The position numbers were made by a program, and so were the translations under genes. From positions 868,001-932,000 of the forward strand of contig NZ_CP151803.1 of NCBI RefSeq assembly GCF_038446955.1: DNA of 64,000 bases. The letters are read 5' to 3'. Under the pieces are notes generated by a model. That model had not been told where the DNA came from. It made no database searches and saw only the letters and a list, made by a program, of their open reading frames with translations. The stretch is from Pedobacter sp. FW305-3-2-15-E-R2A2. Its GTDB lineage: Bacteria; Bacteroidota; Bacteroidia; Sphingobacteriales; Sphingobacteriaceae. Positions 35,154 through 44,538 of the stretch are shown piece by piece; position 1 is the stretch's first letter; each line of letters opens with the position of its first letter.

Positions 35154-36320
35154 ATGATCGCAATAAATAAGATTTTAGACAAAACAAAAGGAGATCGCTG
35201 GATATGGCTGATCATTATCCTTTTGTCTCTGATCTCTATACTTACAGTGTATAGTGCTACGGGAACCTATGCTTATAAAGTTGGTAAAACAGTAGAAAAG
35301 GTTTTATTAACCAAGCATTTGATCTTCGTGATTATGGGGATAGGAATGATCTATGTCGCGCATTTATTGGATTACAAATATTACGCTGGAATTTCAAAAA
35401 TCCTGATGATCATCACGATTCCATTGCTGTTTTATACGGCAATATTCGGGGCGAGCATCAACGAGGCTTCCCGTTGGGTGAAAATTCCGGTGATCGGACT
35501 GACGTTTCAAACTTCCGATTTGGCAAAGCTGGCGCTGATTACGTTCCTTGCGAGAATGCTGACGAAGAAACAGGAAAATATTAAGGATGTAAAAGAAGCC
35601 TTTATTCCTATCATGGGATCGGTATGTGTGGTGTTTGCTTTGATTGCATGGGCGAACTTGTCTACGGCAATCATGCTTTTTGGGGTAAGCATACTCTTGC
35701 TCATCATTGGCAGGATCAGTATTAAGCAGATCTCTATCGTATGTGCAGGTGGTGCGGTGCTGCTGTTACTGATTGTATTTTTAGGTCCAAGGGCCGGAAC
35801 ATATAAGTCGAGGGTAAATGCGTTTTTACATCCGGAGAAACAGAATTCAGATAAGACCTATCAGGCGGATCAATCTAAAATCGCCCTGGCAACAGGTGGC
35901 GTTTTCGGAAAGGGACCGGGCAATAGTACACAAAGGAATTTTTTGCCCCATCCATATTCGGATTTTATCTTCGCGATTATTGTGGAGGAATATGGTTTGT
36001 TAGGGGCAATGACGGTGATTGTATTGTACCTCGTCCTGCTCTACCGATGCGTCCGAATCGTAACCCAAAGTCCGAAGGCCTTTGGGGCTTTGCTGGCTGC
36101 GGGCCTTAGTTTTAGTCTGACAATCCAGGCTTTTGCTAACATGGCCGTAGCGGTAGGATTAGGTCCGGTAACAGGGGTTCCATTGCCATTGGTAAGTATG
36201 GGTGGAACATCAATGATCTTTACGAGTATCGCATTCGGAATTATCCTGAGCGTAAGTAGAGATGTAGAAGAAAAAGGTAGTAAAAAAGTAGTGGTAGGTG
36301 AAATACCTGCAATGGCATAA
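35154..36320 (+). CDS. ftsW: FtsW SEDS-type septal peptidoglycan glycosyltransferase
   Basis: 388-residue integral membrane protein of about ten helices. SEDS hallmarks: INEASRWVKIPVIGLTFQTS, the loop FLGPRAGTYKSRVNAFLHP, GNSTQRNFLPHPYSDFIFAI with the catalytic Asp region, and GLGPVTGVPLPLVSMGGTS near the C-terminus. It polymerises lipid II at the septum together with the class B transpeptidase encoded upstream. It is followed after 7 bases by murG. Confidence 0.96.
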   Translation: MIAINKILDKTKGDRWIWLIIILLSLISILTVYSATGTYAYKVGKTVEKVLLTKHLIFVIMGIGMIYVAHLLDYKYYAGISKILMIITIPLLFYTAIFGASINEASRWVKIPVIGLTFQTSDLAKLALITFLARMLTKKQENIKDVKEAFIPIMGSVCVVFALIAWANLSTAIMLFGVSILLLIIGRISIKQISIVCAGGAVLLLLIVFLGPRAGTYKSRVNAFLHPEKQNSDKTYQADQSKIALATGGVFGKGPGNSTQRNFLPHPYSDFIFAIIVEEYGLLGAMTVIVLYLVLLYRCVRIVTQSPKAFGALLAAGLSFSLTIQAFANMAVAVGLGPVTGVPLPLVSMGGTSMIFTSIAFGIILSVSRDVEEKGSKKVVVGEIPAMA

Positions 36321-36327
36321 TATAAAG

Positions 36328-37461
36328 ATGAAGAGCGCAACGAGAATAATTATTTCAGGTGGTGGTACTGGCGGACATATCTTTCCGGCGATATCAATAG
36401 CGAATGCCTTAAAACGCATGGAGCCGGGTTGTGAGATTTTATTTGTCGGCGCTACCGGTAGAATGGAAATGGAAAAAGTTCCTGCTGCCGGATATAAGAT
36501 TATTGGTTTAAACATCAGCGGTATACAAAGAGGCTCTATTGCGAAAAATTTAAGTTTGCCATTTAAATTGCTTGGAAGCATGCGTAAGGCCTTGCAGTTA
36601 ATTGCTGATTTTAAACCGGATGTCGTGGTTGGTGTTGGTGGCTACGCTTCCGGTCCAATCTTATTTGCGGCATCATTAAAAAAGGTTCCTTACCTGATTC
36701 AGGAGCAGAATTCTTATGCCGGAATCACCAATAAATGGCTGGGCAAGAAAGCAGCTAAAATCTGTGTGGCTTTTGATGATATGGACCAGTTCTTCCCAAC
36801 AGGAAACATCCTTAAAACAGGAAATCCGGTAAGGAAAGACGTGGTAGATATTGCGCAAAAACACCATGCAGGTGCAGAATTGCTGAAACTGGATCCTTTA
36901 AAAAGAACCATCCTGGTGACAGGTGGTAGTCTTGGTGCAGGAACATTAAATAAAAGTATTGAAAAGCACCTTCAGGAATTGATTGATGCAGATGTACAGG
37001 TGATTTGGCAAACGGGTAAGTTCTATTATAAAGGAATTGTAGAGCGGGTAGGATTGAATTTCCATCCCAACATAAGAATTCTGGAATTCCTGAATAAAAT
37101 GGACATGGCTTATGCTGCAGCTGATTTGATTATTTCCAGAGCAGGGGCAGGGACGATTGCAGAGCTTTGTTTGATTAAAAAGCCGGTGATCCTTGTGCCT
37201 TCACCAAATGTGGCGGAAGACCACCAGACCAAAAATGCGATGGCGCTGGTCAAACAAAATGCAGCATTGTTAATCGCCGACCGTTCTGCGGAAGATACGC
37301 TGATACCGGAGGCTTTGAGTTTATTGAACGATAAGGAACGCAGTAAGATGTTTTCCGAAAACATAGGAAAGATGGCTTTGCCGGATTCCGATAATATAAT
37401 TGCAGAAGAGGTCATGATTTTAGCAAGGAAGGGAGGTCAGGATGGAGTTAGAAACGATTAA
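36328..37461 (+). CDS. murG: UDP-GlcNAc:lipid I GlcNAc transferase
   Basis: 377-residue GT-B glycosyltransferase converting lipid I to lipid II at the inner face of the membrane. I start at ATG 36328 (MKSATRIIISGGGTGGHIFP), 7 bases after ftsW; an ATG at 36298 would overlap ftsW and add ten unlikely residues. Glycine-rich G loop GGGTGGHIFPA, membrane patch VVGVGGYASGP, UDP-GlcNAc region VTGGSLGAGTLN and SRAGAGTIAEL. The end overlaps murC by 20 bases. Confidence 0.96.
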   Translation: MKSATRIIISGGGTGGHIFPAISIANALKRMEPGCEILFVGATGRMEMEKVPAAGYKIIGLNISGIQRGSIAKNLSLPFKLLGSMRKALQLIADFKPDVVVGVGGYASGPILFAASLKKVPYLIQEQNSYAGITNKWLGKKAAKICVAFDDMDQFFPTGNILKTGNPVRKDVVDIAQKHHAGAELLKLDPLKRTILVTGGSLGAGTLNKSIEKHLQELIDADVQVIWQTGKFYYKGIVERVGLNFHPNIRILEFLNKMDMAYAAADLIISRAGAGTIAELCLIKKPVILVPSPNVAEDHQTKNAMALVKQNAALLIADRSAEDTLIPEALSLLNDKERSKMFSENIGKMALPDSDNIIAEEVMILARKGGQDGVRND

Positions 37462-38797
37462 GCGGATTTATTTTGTAGGGATTGGTGGAATCGGCATGAG
37501 TGCCCTTGCGCGGTATTTCAAAAACAGGGGTTGTGTGGTTTGTGGTTATGACAAGACCAGAACGAACCTGACGATTGCGCTGGAAGGGGAAGGAATTCCG
37601 GTTTCTTATGTGGACGAGGTTGCTTCATTGCCGACTGATTTTATATCACCTGATGTAGATACACTGGTTGTGTACACCCCGGCTATTCCGAAAAACAGCG
37701 CTTTGCTGAACCATTTCAGAGCAGCTGACTTTGTCTTGAAAAAACGTTCCGAAGTACTGGGAATCATTAGTAAAGGTCAGTTTTGCATTGCTGTTGCGGG
37801 AACACATGGAAAGACGACCACTTCGTCGATCATTGCCCATGTACTAACAGATACAGGTTTTGGTTGTACTGCCTTTTTAGGTGGAATAGCGAGCAATTAT
37901 AACAGTAACTTTTTGTTGGGCGATAACCATGTGGTGGTCGTAGAGGCTGATGAGTATGACCGGTCATTCCTGACTTTGCATCCTGATCTTTCTGTGATTA
38001 CTTCTATGGATGCAGATCACCTGGATATTTATGGTGATGCGGGGCAACTGGAGGAATCCTTCCGCCTGTTTGCCGGACAACTGAAACCAGAAGGGACCTT
38101 GTTTGTAAAAGCAGGATTGCCTTTGGAGAAGGGAATTACTTATAGTGCAGGTTCATCTTCTGAAATCAAAGGACAGAACATCCGTGTGGAAGGTTCGAAG
38201 TTTGTGTTTGATTATGCAGATGGGGATACGCTGATCTCCGATTTTCAGCTGATGCTGCCAGGAAAGCATAATGTAGAAAATGCAGTTGCGGCAATCGCAG
38301 TGGCCTTAAAGCTGGGCATTGATGCGGATAAAATAAAGGTCGCTATTGCGAATTTTAAAGGCGTAAAAAGAAGGTTTGAATATATAGTTAACGGGGATGG
38401 TCATATTTATATTGACGATTATGCCCATCATCCGGAGGAATTAAGGGCTTGTTTTGACGCAGTCAGACAGCTGTATCCGGAGAAAAAGCTGACGGTGATT
38501 TTTCAGCCACACCTGTTTACGCGGACCCGTGATTTTGCAGACGACTTTGCAAAAGTATTGAGTACGGTAGATGAGCTGGTGTTACTGGAGATTTATCCGG
38601 CGAGAGAATTGCCACTGGAAGGAATTGATTCCGGCTTCTTGCTGAATAAAATTACCCTTAAAAATAAAGAGATCGTTGCGAAAGGCCTGGTGCCGGAGTA
38701 CATTAAAAATAAAAATCCTGAGTTGCTGTTAACAGTGGGCGCAGGGGATATAGATACGTTAATACAACCACTTAAAGCTAATTTCACTAATGTTTAA
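37442..38797 (+). CDS. murC: UDP-MurNAc:L-alanine ligase
   Basis: 451-residue Mur ligase, the first amino-acid adding step. N-terminal Rossmann fold FVGIGGIGMSALARYF, ATP loop AGTHGKTTTSSIIAH, EADEYDRSFL and the C-terminal IDDYAHHPEELRACFDAVRQ, where the histidine pair is typical of MurC. Although enzymatically first, it comes after murG, as in most dcw clusters. Overlaps ftsQ by 8 bases. Confidence 0.96.
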   Translation: MELETIKRIYFVGIGGIGMSALARYFKNRGCVVCGYDKTRTNLTIALEGEGIPVSYVDEVASLPTDFISPDVDTLVVYTPAIPKNSALLNHFRAADFVLKKRSEVLGIISKGQFCIAVAGTHGKTTTSSIIAHVLTDTGFGCTAFLGGIASNYNSNFLLGDNHVVVVEADEYDRSFLTLHPDLSVITSMDADHLDIYGDAGQLEESFRLFAGQLKPEGTLFVKAGLPLEKGITYSAGSSSEIKGQNIRVEGSKFVFDYADGDTLISDFQLMLPGKHNVENAVAAIAVALKLGIDADKIKVAIANFKGVKRRFEYIVNGDGHIYIDDYAHHPEELRACFDAVRQLYPEKKLTVIFQPHLFTRTRDFADDFAKVLSTVDELVLLEIYPARELPLEGIDSGFLLNKITLKNKEIVAKGLVPEYIKNKNPELLLTVGAGDIDTLIQPLKANFTNV

Positions 38798-39971
38798 AGA
38801 CATCAATTGGAAATCGGTATTTAACAAGTTTGCCTGGATATTTTGTCTGAGCGGCCTGGTGGTGCTTATGAGTTTTGTAAGCAGCAAGAAAAGTACGGTT
38901 GCGATTACCAATGTCAAAATATTAATTCCAGGTGCGGATAACTTTATAGAAAGGGAAGAGATTGATGCGGTTTTAAAACAGAGTCAGGGTTCTTTGATCG
39001 GGCGTAAGCTGGAGCAGGTGAATCTTCAGGATATAGAGAAGAAGATTAAATCGAATCCTTATATCGCGATGGCAACGGTCTATGCGGATATGGACGGTGT
39101 GATTCATATTGAAATTAAACAGCGTCAGCCGATTTTAAGGGTGATCAATGCGAATGGTCAGGACTATTATATTGACCGGAACGGATTGAAAATGCCGGTA
39201 TCTCCAAACTTCACTGCAGATGTACTGGTGGCGAATGGAAATGTGATGGAACATTTTACCGGAAGGGTGGATACGCTGATCACCAAACTGGCCAGGGATT
39301 TGTATGAGACTGCATTGTTTATCAAGAAGGATACTTTGTGGGATGCGCAAATCGAACAGCTTTTTATAAATGATAAGGCAGATATTGAGCTGATCCCAAG
39401 AGTAGGCAATCAACGCATTATTCTGGGTTCTGCAGATTCTTTAGAAGTAAAGATGAGAAACCTGTTGGCTTTTTATAAGCAGGCGATGCCTAAAGTGGGA
39501 TGGGATACGTATAAAACGATCAATATAAAGTATACGAACCAGGTGGTCTGCATTAAAAATAAGCCGGATTCCATAATTGTTAATGGCGTGAAGCGACCTA
39601 AGATTGTCGATACGCTGAAGTCAAATAAAGCGGTGGTTGATAAGCTGGTGTTACAGCAGATCGCCATGGAAATGAAAAATGACGGAGATGACCCCGACCA
39701 GCCTGATGGTGCAGCGGCTCCTCCTCCAAAAACGGTTAAGCCGGTGGGGAGTACAAAACCTGCAACGGCAAAGACCACAAAGCCTGCAGTTGCTAAAACG
39801 GTAAAGAAAAAGGTAGCCAGTCCTGTAAAAAAGGCAACAATAAAACCGCCGGCTAAACCGGCAACAGCAAAACCCGCTAAGCCGACAGTAAAAAAACCGG
39901 TAAACACTGCTGCAAAGAAACCGGGCGCAGCAAAAGAGAATAGTAAAACAGATACCAAGAAGAACAAATAG
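38790..39971 (+). CDS. ftsQ: FtsQ-like division protein with basic low-complexity tail
   Basis: 393-residue bitopic division protein. A single helix near residues 13-30 (FAWIFCLSGLVVLMSFVS) is followed by a POTRA-like periplasmic domain (NVKILIPGADNFIEREEIDA; KIKSNPYIAMATVYADMDGV) and a beta domain up to about residue 290. From about 295 to the end the chain is low-complexity and rich in Lys, Pro, Ala and Thr (repeats such as AKPATAKPAKPTVKKP), resembling histone H1 tails. The tail should lie in the periplasm, an odd place for such a basic segment. Position between murC and ftsA supports the assignment. Confidence 0.88.
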   Translation: MFKDINWKSVFNKFAWIFCLSGLVVLMSFVSSKKSTVAITNVKILIPGADNFIEREEIDAVLKQSQGSLIGRKLEQVNLQDIEKKIKSNPYIAMATVYADMDGVIHIEIKQRQPILRVINANGQDYYIDRNGLKMPVSPNFTADVLVANGNVMEHFTGRVDTLITKLARDLYETALFIKKDTLWDAQIEQLFINDKADIELIPRVGNQRIILGSADSLEVKMRNLLAFYKQAMPKVGWDTYKTINIKYTNQVVCIKNKPDSIIVNGVKRPKIVDTLKSNKAVVDKLVLQQIAMEMKNDGDDPDQPDGAAAPPPKTVKPVGSTKPATAKTTKPAVAKTVKKKVASPVKKATIKPPAKPATAKPAKPTVKKPVNTAAKKPGAAKENSKTDTKKNK

Positions 39972-39998
39972 TATAAAACTCAACAAATCGATATAGTT

Positions 39999-41360
39999 AT
40001 GGGCAAAGAAAAATCTATCGTGCAGTCTCCAATCGTAGTAGGATTGGATATTGGTACTACAAAGATCTGCGTGATCGTAGGCCGGCGCACGCAGCACTCA
40101 AAAATCGAAGTACTGGGCATAGGGAAAGCGGAGTCTGCCGGGGTTACCCGCGGTGTGGTTTCCAACATCCAAAAAACGGTGCAGGGAATAGCACAGGCCG
40201 TGGAAGTGGCCAGTGGGCAATCGAATGTAGAAATCCGCGTGGTGAACGTTGGTATCGCTGGTCAGCATATCAAGAGTTTGCAGCACCGTGGAATTCTGAC
40301 GAGGAGAGAGCTGAACAATGAGATCGGTAAAAAAGATATAGACAAATTGATTGATGATATGTTCAAACTGGTGATGCCCCCGGGAGAAGAAATCATTCAT
40401 GTCTTGCCTCAGGAATTTACCATCGATAACGAGCCCGGAGTAAAAGATCCTATCGGAATGGCAGGAGTGCGCTTAGAAGCGAACTTTCACATCATTTCAG
40501 GACAGGTTACTGCTGTCAAGAATATCATGAGGTGCGTAACCAATGCCGGGTTACAAACTCAGGAATTAATTTTGGAGCCTCTTGCTTCTTCTGAATCGGT
40601 GTTGAGCGAGGAAGAGAAGGAAGCAGGTATCGCTTTAGTGGATATTGGTGGTGGTACTACTGATATTGCTATTTTTCATGAAGGCATCATTCGCCATACT
40701 GCTGTTATCCCATTTGGTGGCAATAGCGTAACGGAAGATATTCGTGAAGGTTGTTCTGTAATGAGAAACCAGGCTGAACTGTTGAAGACCCGTTTCGGTT
40801 CTGCCCTGGCTGAAGAAAATAAAGAAAATGAAATCATTTGTGTTCCCGGACTGAGAGGAAGAGAACCGAAAGAGATTTCCGTAAAAAACTTAGCTTATGT
40901 GATCCAGGCCCGTATGGAAGAAATCATTGAGCATGTTTACTATGAGATCAAGTCTTCAGGATATGAGAAAAAGCTAATCGGTGGTGTCGTAATTACCGGT
41001 GGTGGTGCGTTGTTGAAACACCTTTCTCAACTGGTAGAATATGTGACTGGTTTGGATTGCCGCGTAGGTTATCCGAATGAGCATTTGTCGAAATATGAAG
41101 ACATGCCAAAGACGATTTATGATGACCTGAAAAGCCCGATGTATGCGACGAGTGTCGGCTTACTGATCAAAGGCATCCAGAAAGCTGAGGAGTTGATTGA
41201 AGAGATGAAACAACCCGGAGTTTATGTGGAAAAACCTAAGGATGGTAAAGACAAAACCAAGAATTCCGGTGGTGGCTTGTTCGACAAGCTGTTAGCGAAA
41301 GCCAAGGATTTTGTGAAGGACGATATGAACGTAAGTGACGAAGATTATATTAAATCATAA
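39999..41360 (+). CDS. ftsA: FtsA actin-like cell division protein
   Basis: 453-residue actin-fold ATPase that anchors FtsZ to the membrane. Phosphate-1 loop VGLDIGTTKICVIVG, phosphate-2 IALVDIGGGTTDIAIF and adenosine-site VITGGGALLKHLSQLVEYV are all present, and the SHS2/1C insertion covers roughly residues 90-170. The C-terminal end carries a Lys/Phe-rich segment (LFDKLLAKAKDFVKDDM) that may serve as the amphipathic membrane helix, followed by an acidic tail. 128 bases separate it from ftsZ. Confidence 0.96.
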   Translation: MGKEKSIVQSPIVVGLDIGTTKICVIVGRRTQHSKIEVLGIGKAESAGVTRGVVSNIQKTVQGIAQAVEVASGQSNVEIRVVNVGIAGQHIKSLQHRGILTRRELNNEIGKKDIDKLIDDMFKLVMPPGEEIIHVLPQEFTIDNEPGVKDPIGMAGVRLEANFHIISGQVTAVKNIMRCVTNAGLQTQELILEPLASSESVLSEEEKEAGIALVDIGGGTTDIAIFHEGIIRHTAVIPFGGNSVTEDIREGCSVMRNQAELLKTRFGSALAEENKENEIICVPGLRGREPKEISVKNLAYVIQARMEEIIEHVYYEIKSSGYEKKLIGGVVITGGGALLKHLSQLVEYVTGLDCRVGYPNEHLSKYEDMPKTIYDDLKSPMYATSVGLLIKGIQKAEELIEEMKQPGVYVEKPKDGKDKTKNSGGGLFDKLLAKAKDFVKDDMNVSDEDYIKS

Positions 41361-41363
41361 TAT

Positions 41364-41410
41364 TTATCCACAATGAACGATTTTTCCACATTTTAAACAC
41401 TTGTGGGAAA
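41364..41410. promoter_or_regulatory. DnaA-box cluster between ftsA and ftsZ
   Basis: TTATCCACA (41364-41372) is a perfect DnaA box, TTTTCCACA (41382-41390) fits the relaxed consensus, and TGTGGGAAA (41402-41410) is a one-mismatch box on the other strand. They lie in the only sizeable gap of the dcw cluster, where an ftsZ promoter would be expected. Confidence 0.5.
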
Positions 41411-41489
41411 CGCCTGTTAAAAAGTGTGTATTATTACATAGGTAGATGAACAGGAAAAACGAATTTTTAAATAACTGATTCATAAAGAT

Positions 41490-43118
41490 ATGCAGTTCGA
41501 AATGTTAAAAGATAAGTCATCAATCATCAAGGTAATTGGTGTTGGTGGCGGTGGTGGTAATGCGGTAAACCATATGTACCGTCAGGGAATTACAGGAGTA
41601 GACTTTATTATTTGTAATACAGATGCGCAAGCATTGGAGTTTAGCCCAATCCCTAATAAAGTACAATTGGGTGCAAGCCTTACAGAAGGAATGGGCGCAG
41701 GCTCAATCCCTGAGGTTGGAAAAAACTCTGCTATTGAAAATATAGATGACATCAAACAAATGCTGGGAAGCACGACAAAGATGTTATTTATTACAGCCGG
41801 AATGGGTGGTGGTACCGGAACAGGTGCAAGCCCGATCATTGCTAAAGCAGCCAAAGAATTAGACATATTAACCGTAGCCATCGTGACTACGCCTTTTGCC
41901 TTTGAAGGAAAGAGACGTAAGATGCAGGCCAATGATGGTTTGGATGAGCTGAAGAAATATGTGGATTCGTACCTGGTAATTTCGAACGACCGGTTGCGTG
42001 AAATTTTTGGTAACCTGACGTTGGGTTCTGCTTTCGCGCAGGCCGATGATATCTTAACTACCGCCGCAAAAGGAATTGCAGAGATCATTACCGTACCTGG
42101 ATATATCAACGTGGATTTTAAAGATGTGCGCACCGTGATGAAAGACAGCGGGGTATCCATCATGGGTAGTTTTGCCTGTGACGGTGAGAACCGTGCATTA
42201 AATGCGGTGGAAGGGGCTTTAGCTTCGCCATTATTAAAAGACAATGAGATTGAAGGTGCCAGATATATTTTATTAAATATCAGTTCAGGTTTACGCGAAG
42301 TAACGATGGACGAGGTGACGATCATCACGGATTACATTCAGGACAAAGCAGGTCTTTCTGCAGACTTGATCTGGGGTAACTGTATTGATGAAAATCTGGA
42401 AGATAAATTGTCGGTGACGATCATCGCAACAGGATTCCAGACCACAGAGCAACGTGATGAAGAAAAAAAGAATGTAAAAAAGATTTCTTTGCTGACGCCT
42501 GAGGAGGCTCCTTTGGTAAAACCTATAGAAGCAGTAAACTCTTTTATTGCACCTAAACCTGAAGCGGTTTCGAATGAGCCGGTGATGAAAGCAAAGGATG
42601 AAATTAAACAGTCTGATCTTTTCGGTGACCTGTACGGAAACAATAAGAGAAAAATGGAAGATCCTGAAAACGGGATCGTAAGACATACCCTGGTAGAAGA
42701 AGAAGCTTCGGCTGCGGAAAGCCAGGAACCTTCTTTTGAGTTTGAGATCAAAGTGGCAGAAACTGATTTTGTATTTGAAAAACCAGAGTCTGTATTTAAC
42801 AATGATGTAGAACCTCAAAAACAGGAAGTGCCTGAAACAGGTGCTGATGATGATAAAAACGATGAGTCCATCGAAGATCAGTTGAAAAAATCCAAAGAAA
42901 GAATTTTGAGATTAAAAGACCTGAGCATGAAATTGAGAACCAGTAATGGTTTACAGGAACTGGAAAATGAACCGGCTTACAAACGCAAACAAATGCAATT
43001 GCAACAGGTTCAGCACTCTTCAGAATCTCAGGTTTCAAGATTTACTTTGAGCAATGACGAGGACGGATCTACAGAGATCAGACCTAATAATTCCTTCTTA
43101 CATGATAACGTTGATTAA
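41490..43118 (+). CDS. ftsZ: FtsZ tubulin-like division protein
   Basis: 542-residue GTPase forming the Z ring. GTP-binding GVGGGGGNAVNHMY near the N-terminus, the tubulin signature GGGTGTGASP and the T7 loop region VDFKDVRTVM lie in a core of about 320 residues. A long acidic, variable linker (about 330-510) with a short coiled stretch (KKSKERILRLKDLSMKLR) follows, ending in the conserved peptide RPNNSFLHDNVD, which binds FtsA and other partners. Such long linkers are usual in Bacteroidota. Confidence 0.97.
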   Translation: MQFEMLKDKSSIIKVIGVGGGGGNAVNHMYRQGITGVDFIICNTDAQALEFSPIPNKVQLGASLTEGMGAGSIPEVGKNSAIENIDDIKQMLGSTTKMLFITAGMGGGTGTGASPIIAKAAKELDILTVAIVTTPFAFEGKRRKMQANDGLDELKKYVDSYLVISNDRLREIFGNLTLGSAFAQADDILTTAAKGIAEIITVPGYINVDFKDVRTVMKDSGVSIMGSFACDGENRALNAVEGALASPLLKDNEIEGARYILLNISSGLREVTMDEVTIITDYIQDKAGLSADLIWGNCIDENLEDKLSVTIIATGFQTTEQRDEEKKNVKKISLLTPEEAPLVKPIEAVNSFIAPKPEAVSNEPVMKAKDEIKQSDLFGDLYGNNKRKMEDPENGIVRHTLVEEEASAAESQEPSFEFEIKVAETDFVFEKPESVFNNDVEPQKQEVPETGADDDKNDESIEDQLKKSKERILRLKDLSMKLRTSNGLQELENEPAYKRKQMQLQQVQHSSESQVSRFTLSNDEDGSTEIRPNNSFLHDNVD

Positions 43119-43138
43119 CAAAATCATCTGAATATTTA

Positions 43139-43173
43139 AAAAGCCTTAGCGATTTCTTTGCTGAGGCTTTTTT
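43139..43173 (+). terminator. terminator of the dcw cluster
   Basis: AAAAGCCTTAGC (43139-43150) and GCTGAGGCTTTT (43160-43171) form an 11-12 base-pair stem with one G-T pair, followed by T residues. It lies 20 bases past the ftsZ stop. Confidence 0.8.
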
Positions 43174-43211
43174 GGCATAATAATCGTACGTATGCCTATA
43201 AAGGGGGATAA

Positions 43212-43242
43212 TTGCTATTGAAGCATAATAACCTTAAATTTG
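43212..43242 (+). promoter_or_regulatory. sigma-A promoter of the serine palmitoyltransferase-like gene
   Basis: TTG (43212-43214), 20 bases, TAAATTTG (43235-43242): both elements and their spacing match the Bacteroidota consensus. The predicted start site is about 43249, which places the translation start downstream of it. Confidence 0.6.
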
Positions 43243-43277
43243 CAAAAAATAAGACATATAATTTAAATAGATACACA

Positions 43278-44519
43278 TTGGATATTTTTGATAAAGTAGC
43301 AAAGCGCATGGGCCCGATTGGTCAGCACCAAAAATGGTCACATGGATATTTCTCTTTTCCTAAATTAGAAGGAGATATCGCGCCTCACATGAATTTTCGT
43401 GGCAAAGAACATTTAGTTTGGAGTTTAAACAATTATTTAGGGTTAGCAAACCATCCTGAGGTAAGAGAAGCAGATAAGCAGGGAGCAACAGATTTCGGTA
43501 TGGCCTATCCTATGGGCGCAAGGATGATGTCGGGGAACTCTAAATACCATGAGCAAATGGAGCAGGAGCTGGCAGCCTTTGTTGGAAAACCTGATGCATT
43601 TTTGTTAAACTATGGTTACCAGGGAATGGTGTCGATCATCGACTGTCTGGTAGACAGAAATGACGTGATTGTTTATGATGCGGAATCTCACGCCTGTATT
43701 ATAGATGGTTTACGCCTGCATATGGGAAAACGTTTTGTATATCAGCATAATGATATTGACAGTGCCCGTAAGCAATTAGAGCGTGCGACTAAACTGGTAG
43801 AACAAACCGGTGGTGGCATCCTTTTAATTACTGAAGGTGTTTTCGGAATGTCCGGAGCACAGGGGAAACTAAAAGAACTGATTGAATTAAAGAAAGATTT
43901 CGATTTCCGTTTGCTGATTGATGATGCACATGGTTTTGGTACAATGGGACCAACAGGTGCAGGAACTCATGAGGCTCAGGATTGTATTGATGGGGTAGAC
44001 GTTTACTTTGGTACTTTTGCCAAGTCGATGGCCGGTATTGGTGCTTTCGTTGCCTCTACTGAGGAGCTGACGAATTTCTTCCGTTATAACATGCGTTCCC
44101 AGACTTTTGCAAAGGCTTTGCCTATGCCAATGGTAATTGGGTTGCTGAAGCGTTTGGAATTGCTTAAAAACAGCCCCGAGCTAAGAGAACGCTTATGGAA
44201 TATCGCCACTACCCTTCAGAATGGTTTAAGGGAGCGTGGATTCGATTTAGGTGTAACGAATACGATGGTGACACCGGTATTCTTAAAAGGAGAGTTGTTA
44301 GAAGCTACGGCATTAACGATGGACCTTCGTGAGAACTACGGGATCTTCTGTTCGATTGTGGTGTATCCGGTAATTCCTAAGGGACTAATCGAGCTGAGGT
44401 TGATTCCTACAGCGGCACATACTTTGGAAGATGTACAGCGTACCTTAGATGCTTTTAGCGAAGTCTCTGAAAAACTTAAAAGCGGTTATTACAAAGAGAA
44501 CCAGTTCTCTATGGCTTAA
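43278..44519 (+). CDS. spt: serine palmitoyltransferase-like alpha-oxoamine synthase
   Basis: PLP enzyme condensing an acyl-CoA with an amino acid; in sphingolipid-making Bacteroidota the candidate reaction is palmitoyl-CoA plus serine to 3-ketosphinganine. The PLP lysine is K249 in GTFAKSMAGIG, with IDDAHGFGTMG and NYLGLANHPEV as further landmarks. I start at TTG 43278 (M-DIFDKVAKRMGPIGQ, 413 residues): an upstream TTG reading begins within the predicted promoter and cannot be the true start. ATG 43308 is the alternative. Other oxoamine synthases (Kbl, BioF) are possible; the N-terminus looks sphingolipid-type. Confidence 0.85.
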   Translation: MDIFDKVAKRMGPIGQHQKWSHGYFSFPKLEGDIAPHMNFRGKEHLVWSLNNYLGLANHPEVREADKQGATDFGMAYPMGARMMSGNSKYHEQMEQELAAFVGKPDAFLLNYGYQGMVSIIDCLVDRNDVIVYDAESHACIIDGLRLHMGKRFVYQHNDIDSARKQLERATKLVEQTGGGILLITEGVFGMSGAQGKLKELIELKKDFDFRLLIDDAHGFGTMGPTGAGTHEAQDCIDGVDVYFGTFAKSMAGIGAFVASTEELTNFFRYNMRSQTFAKALPMPMVIGLLKRLELLKNSPELRERLWNIATTLQNGLRERGFDLGVTNTMVTPVFLKGELLEATALTMDLRENYGIFCSIVVYPVIPKGLIELRLIPTAAHTLEDVQRTLDAFSEVSEKLKSGYYKENQFSMA

Positions 44520-44538
44520 TCTGATATAGCGCATTGCA

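Noticed and set aside
39473..39967. Minus-strand ORF of 164 codons opposite the ftsQ tail
   Set aside because: Its Phe/Ala/Val/Gly-rich sequence is the complement of the Lys/Pro/Ala/Thr codon repeat in ftsQ, so it is a composition shadow.
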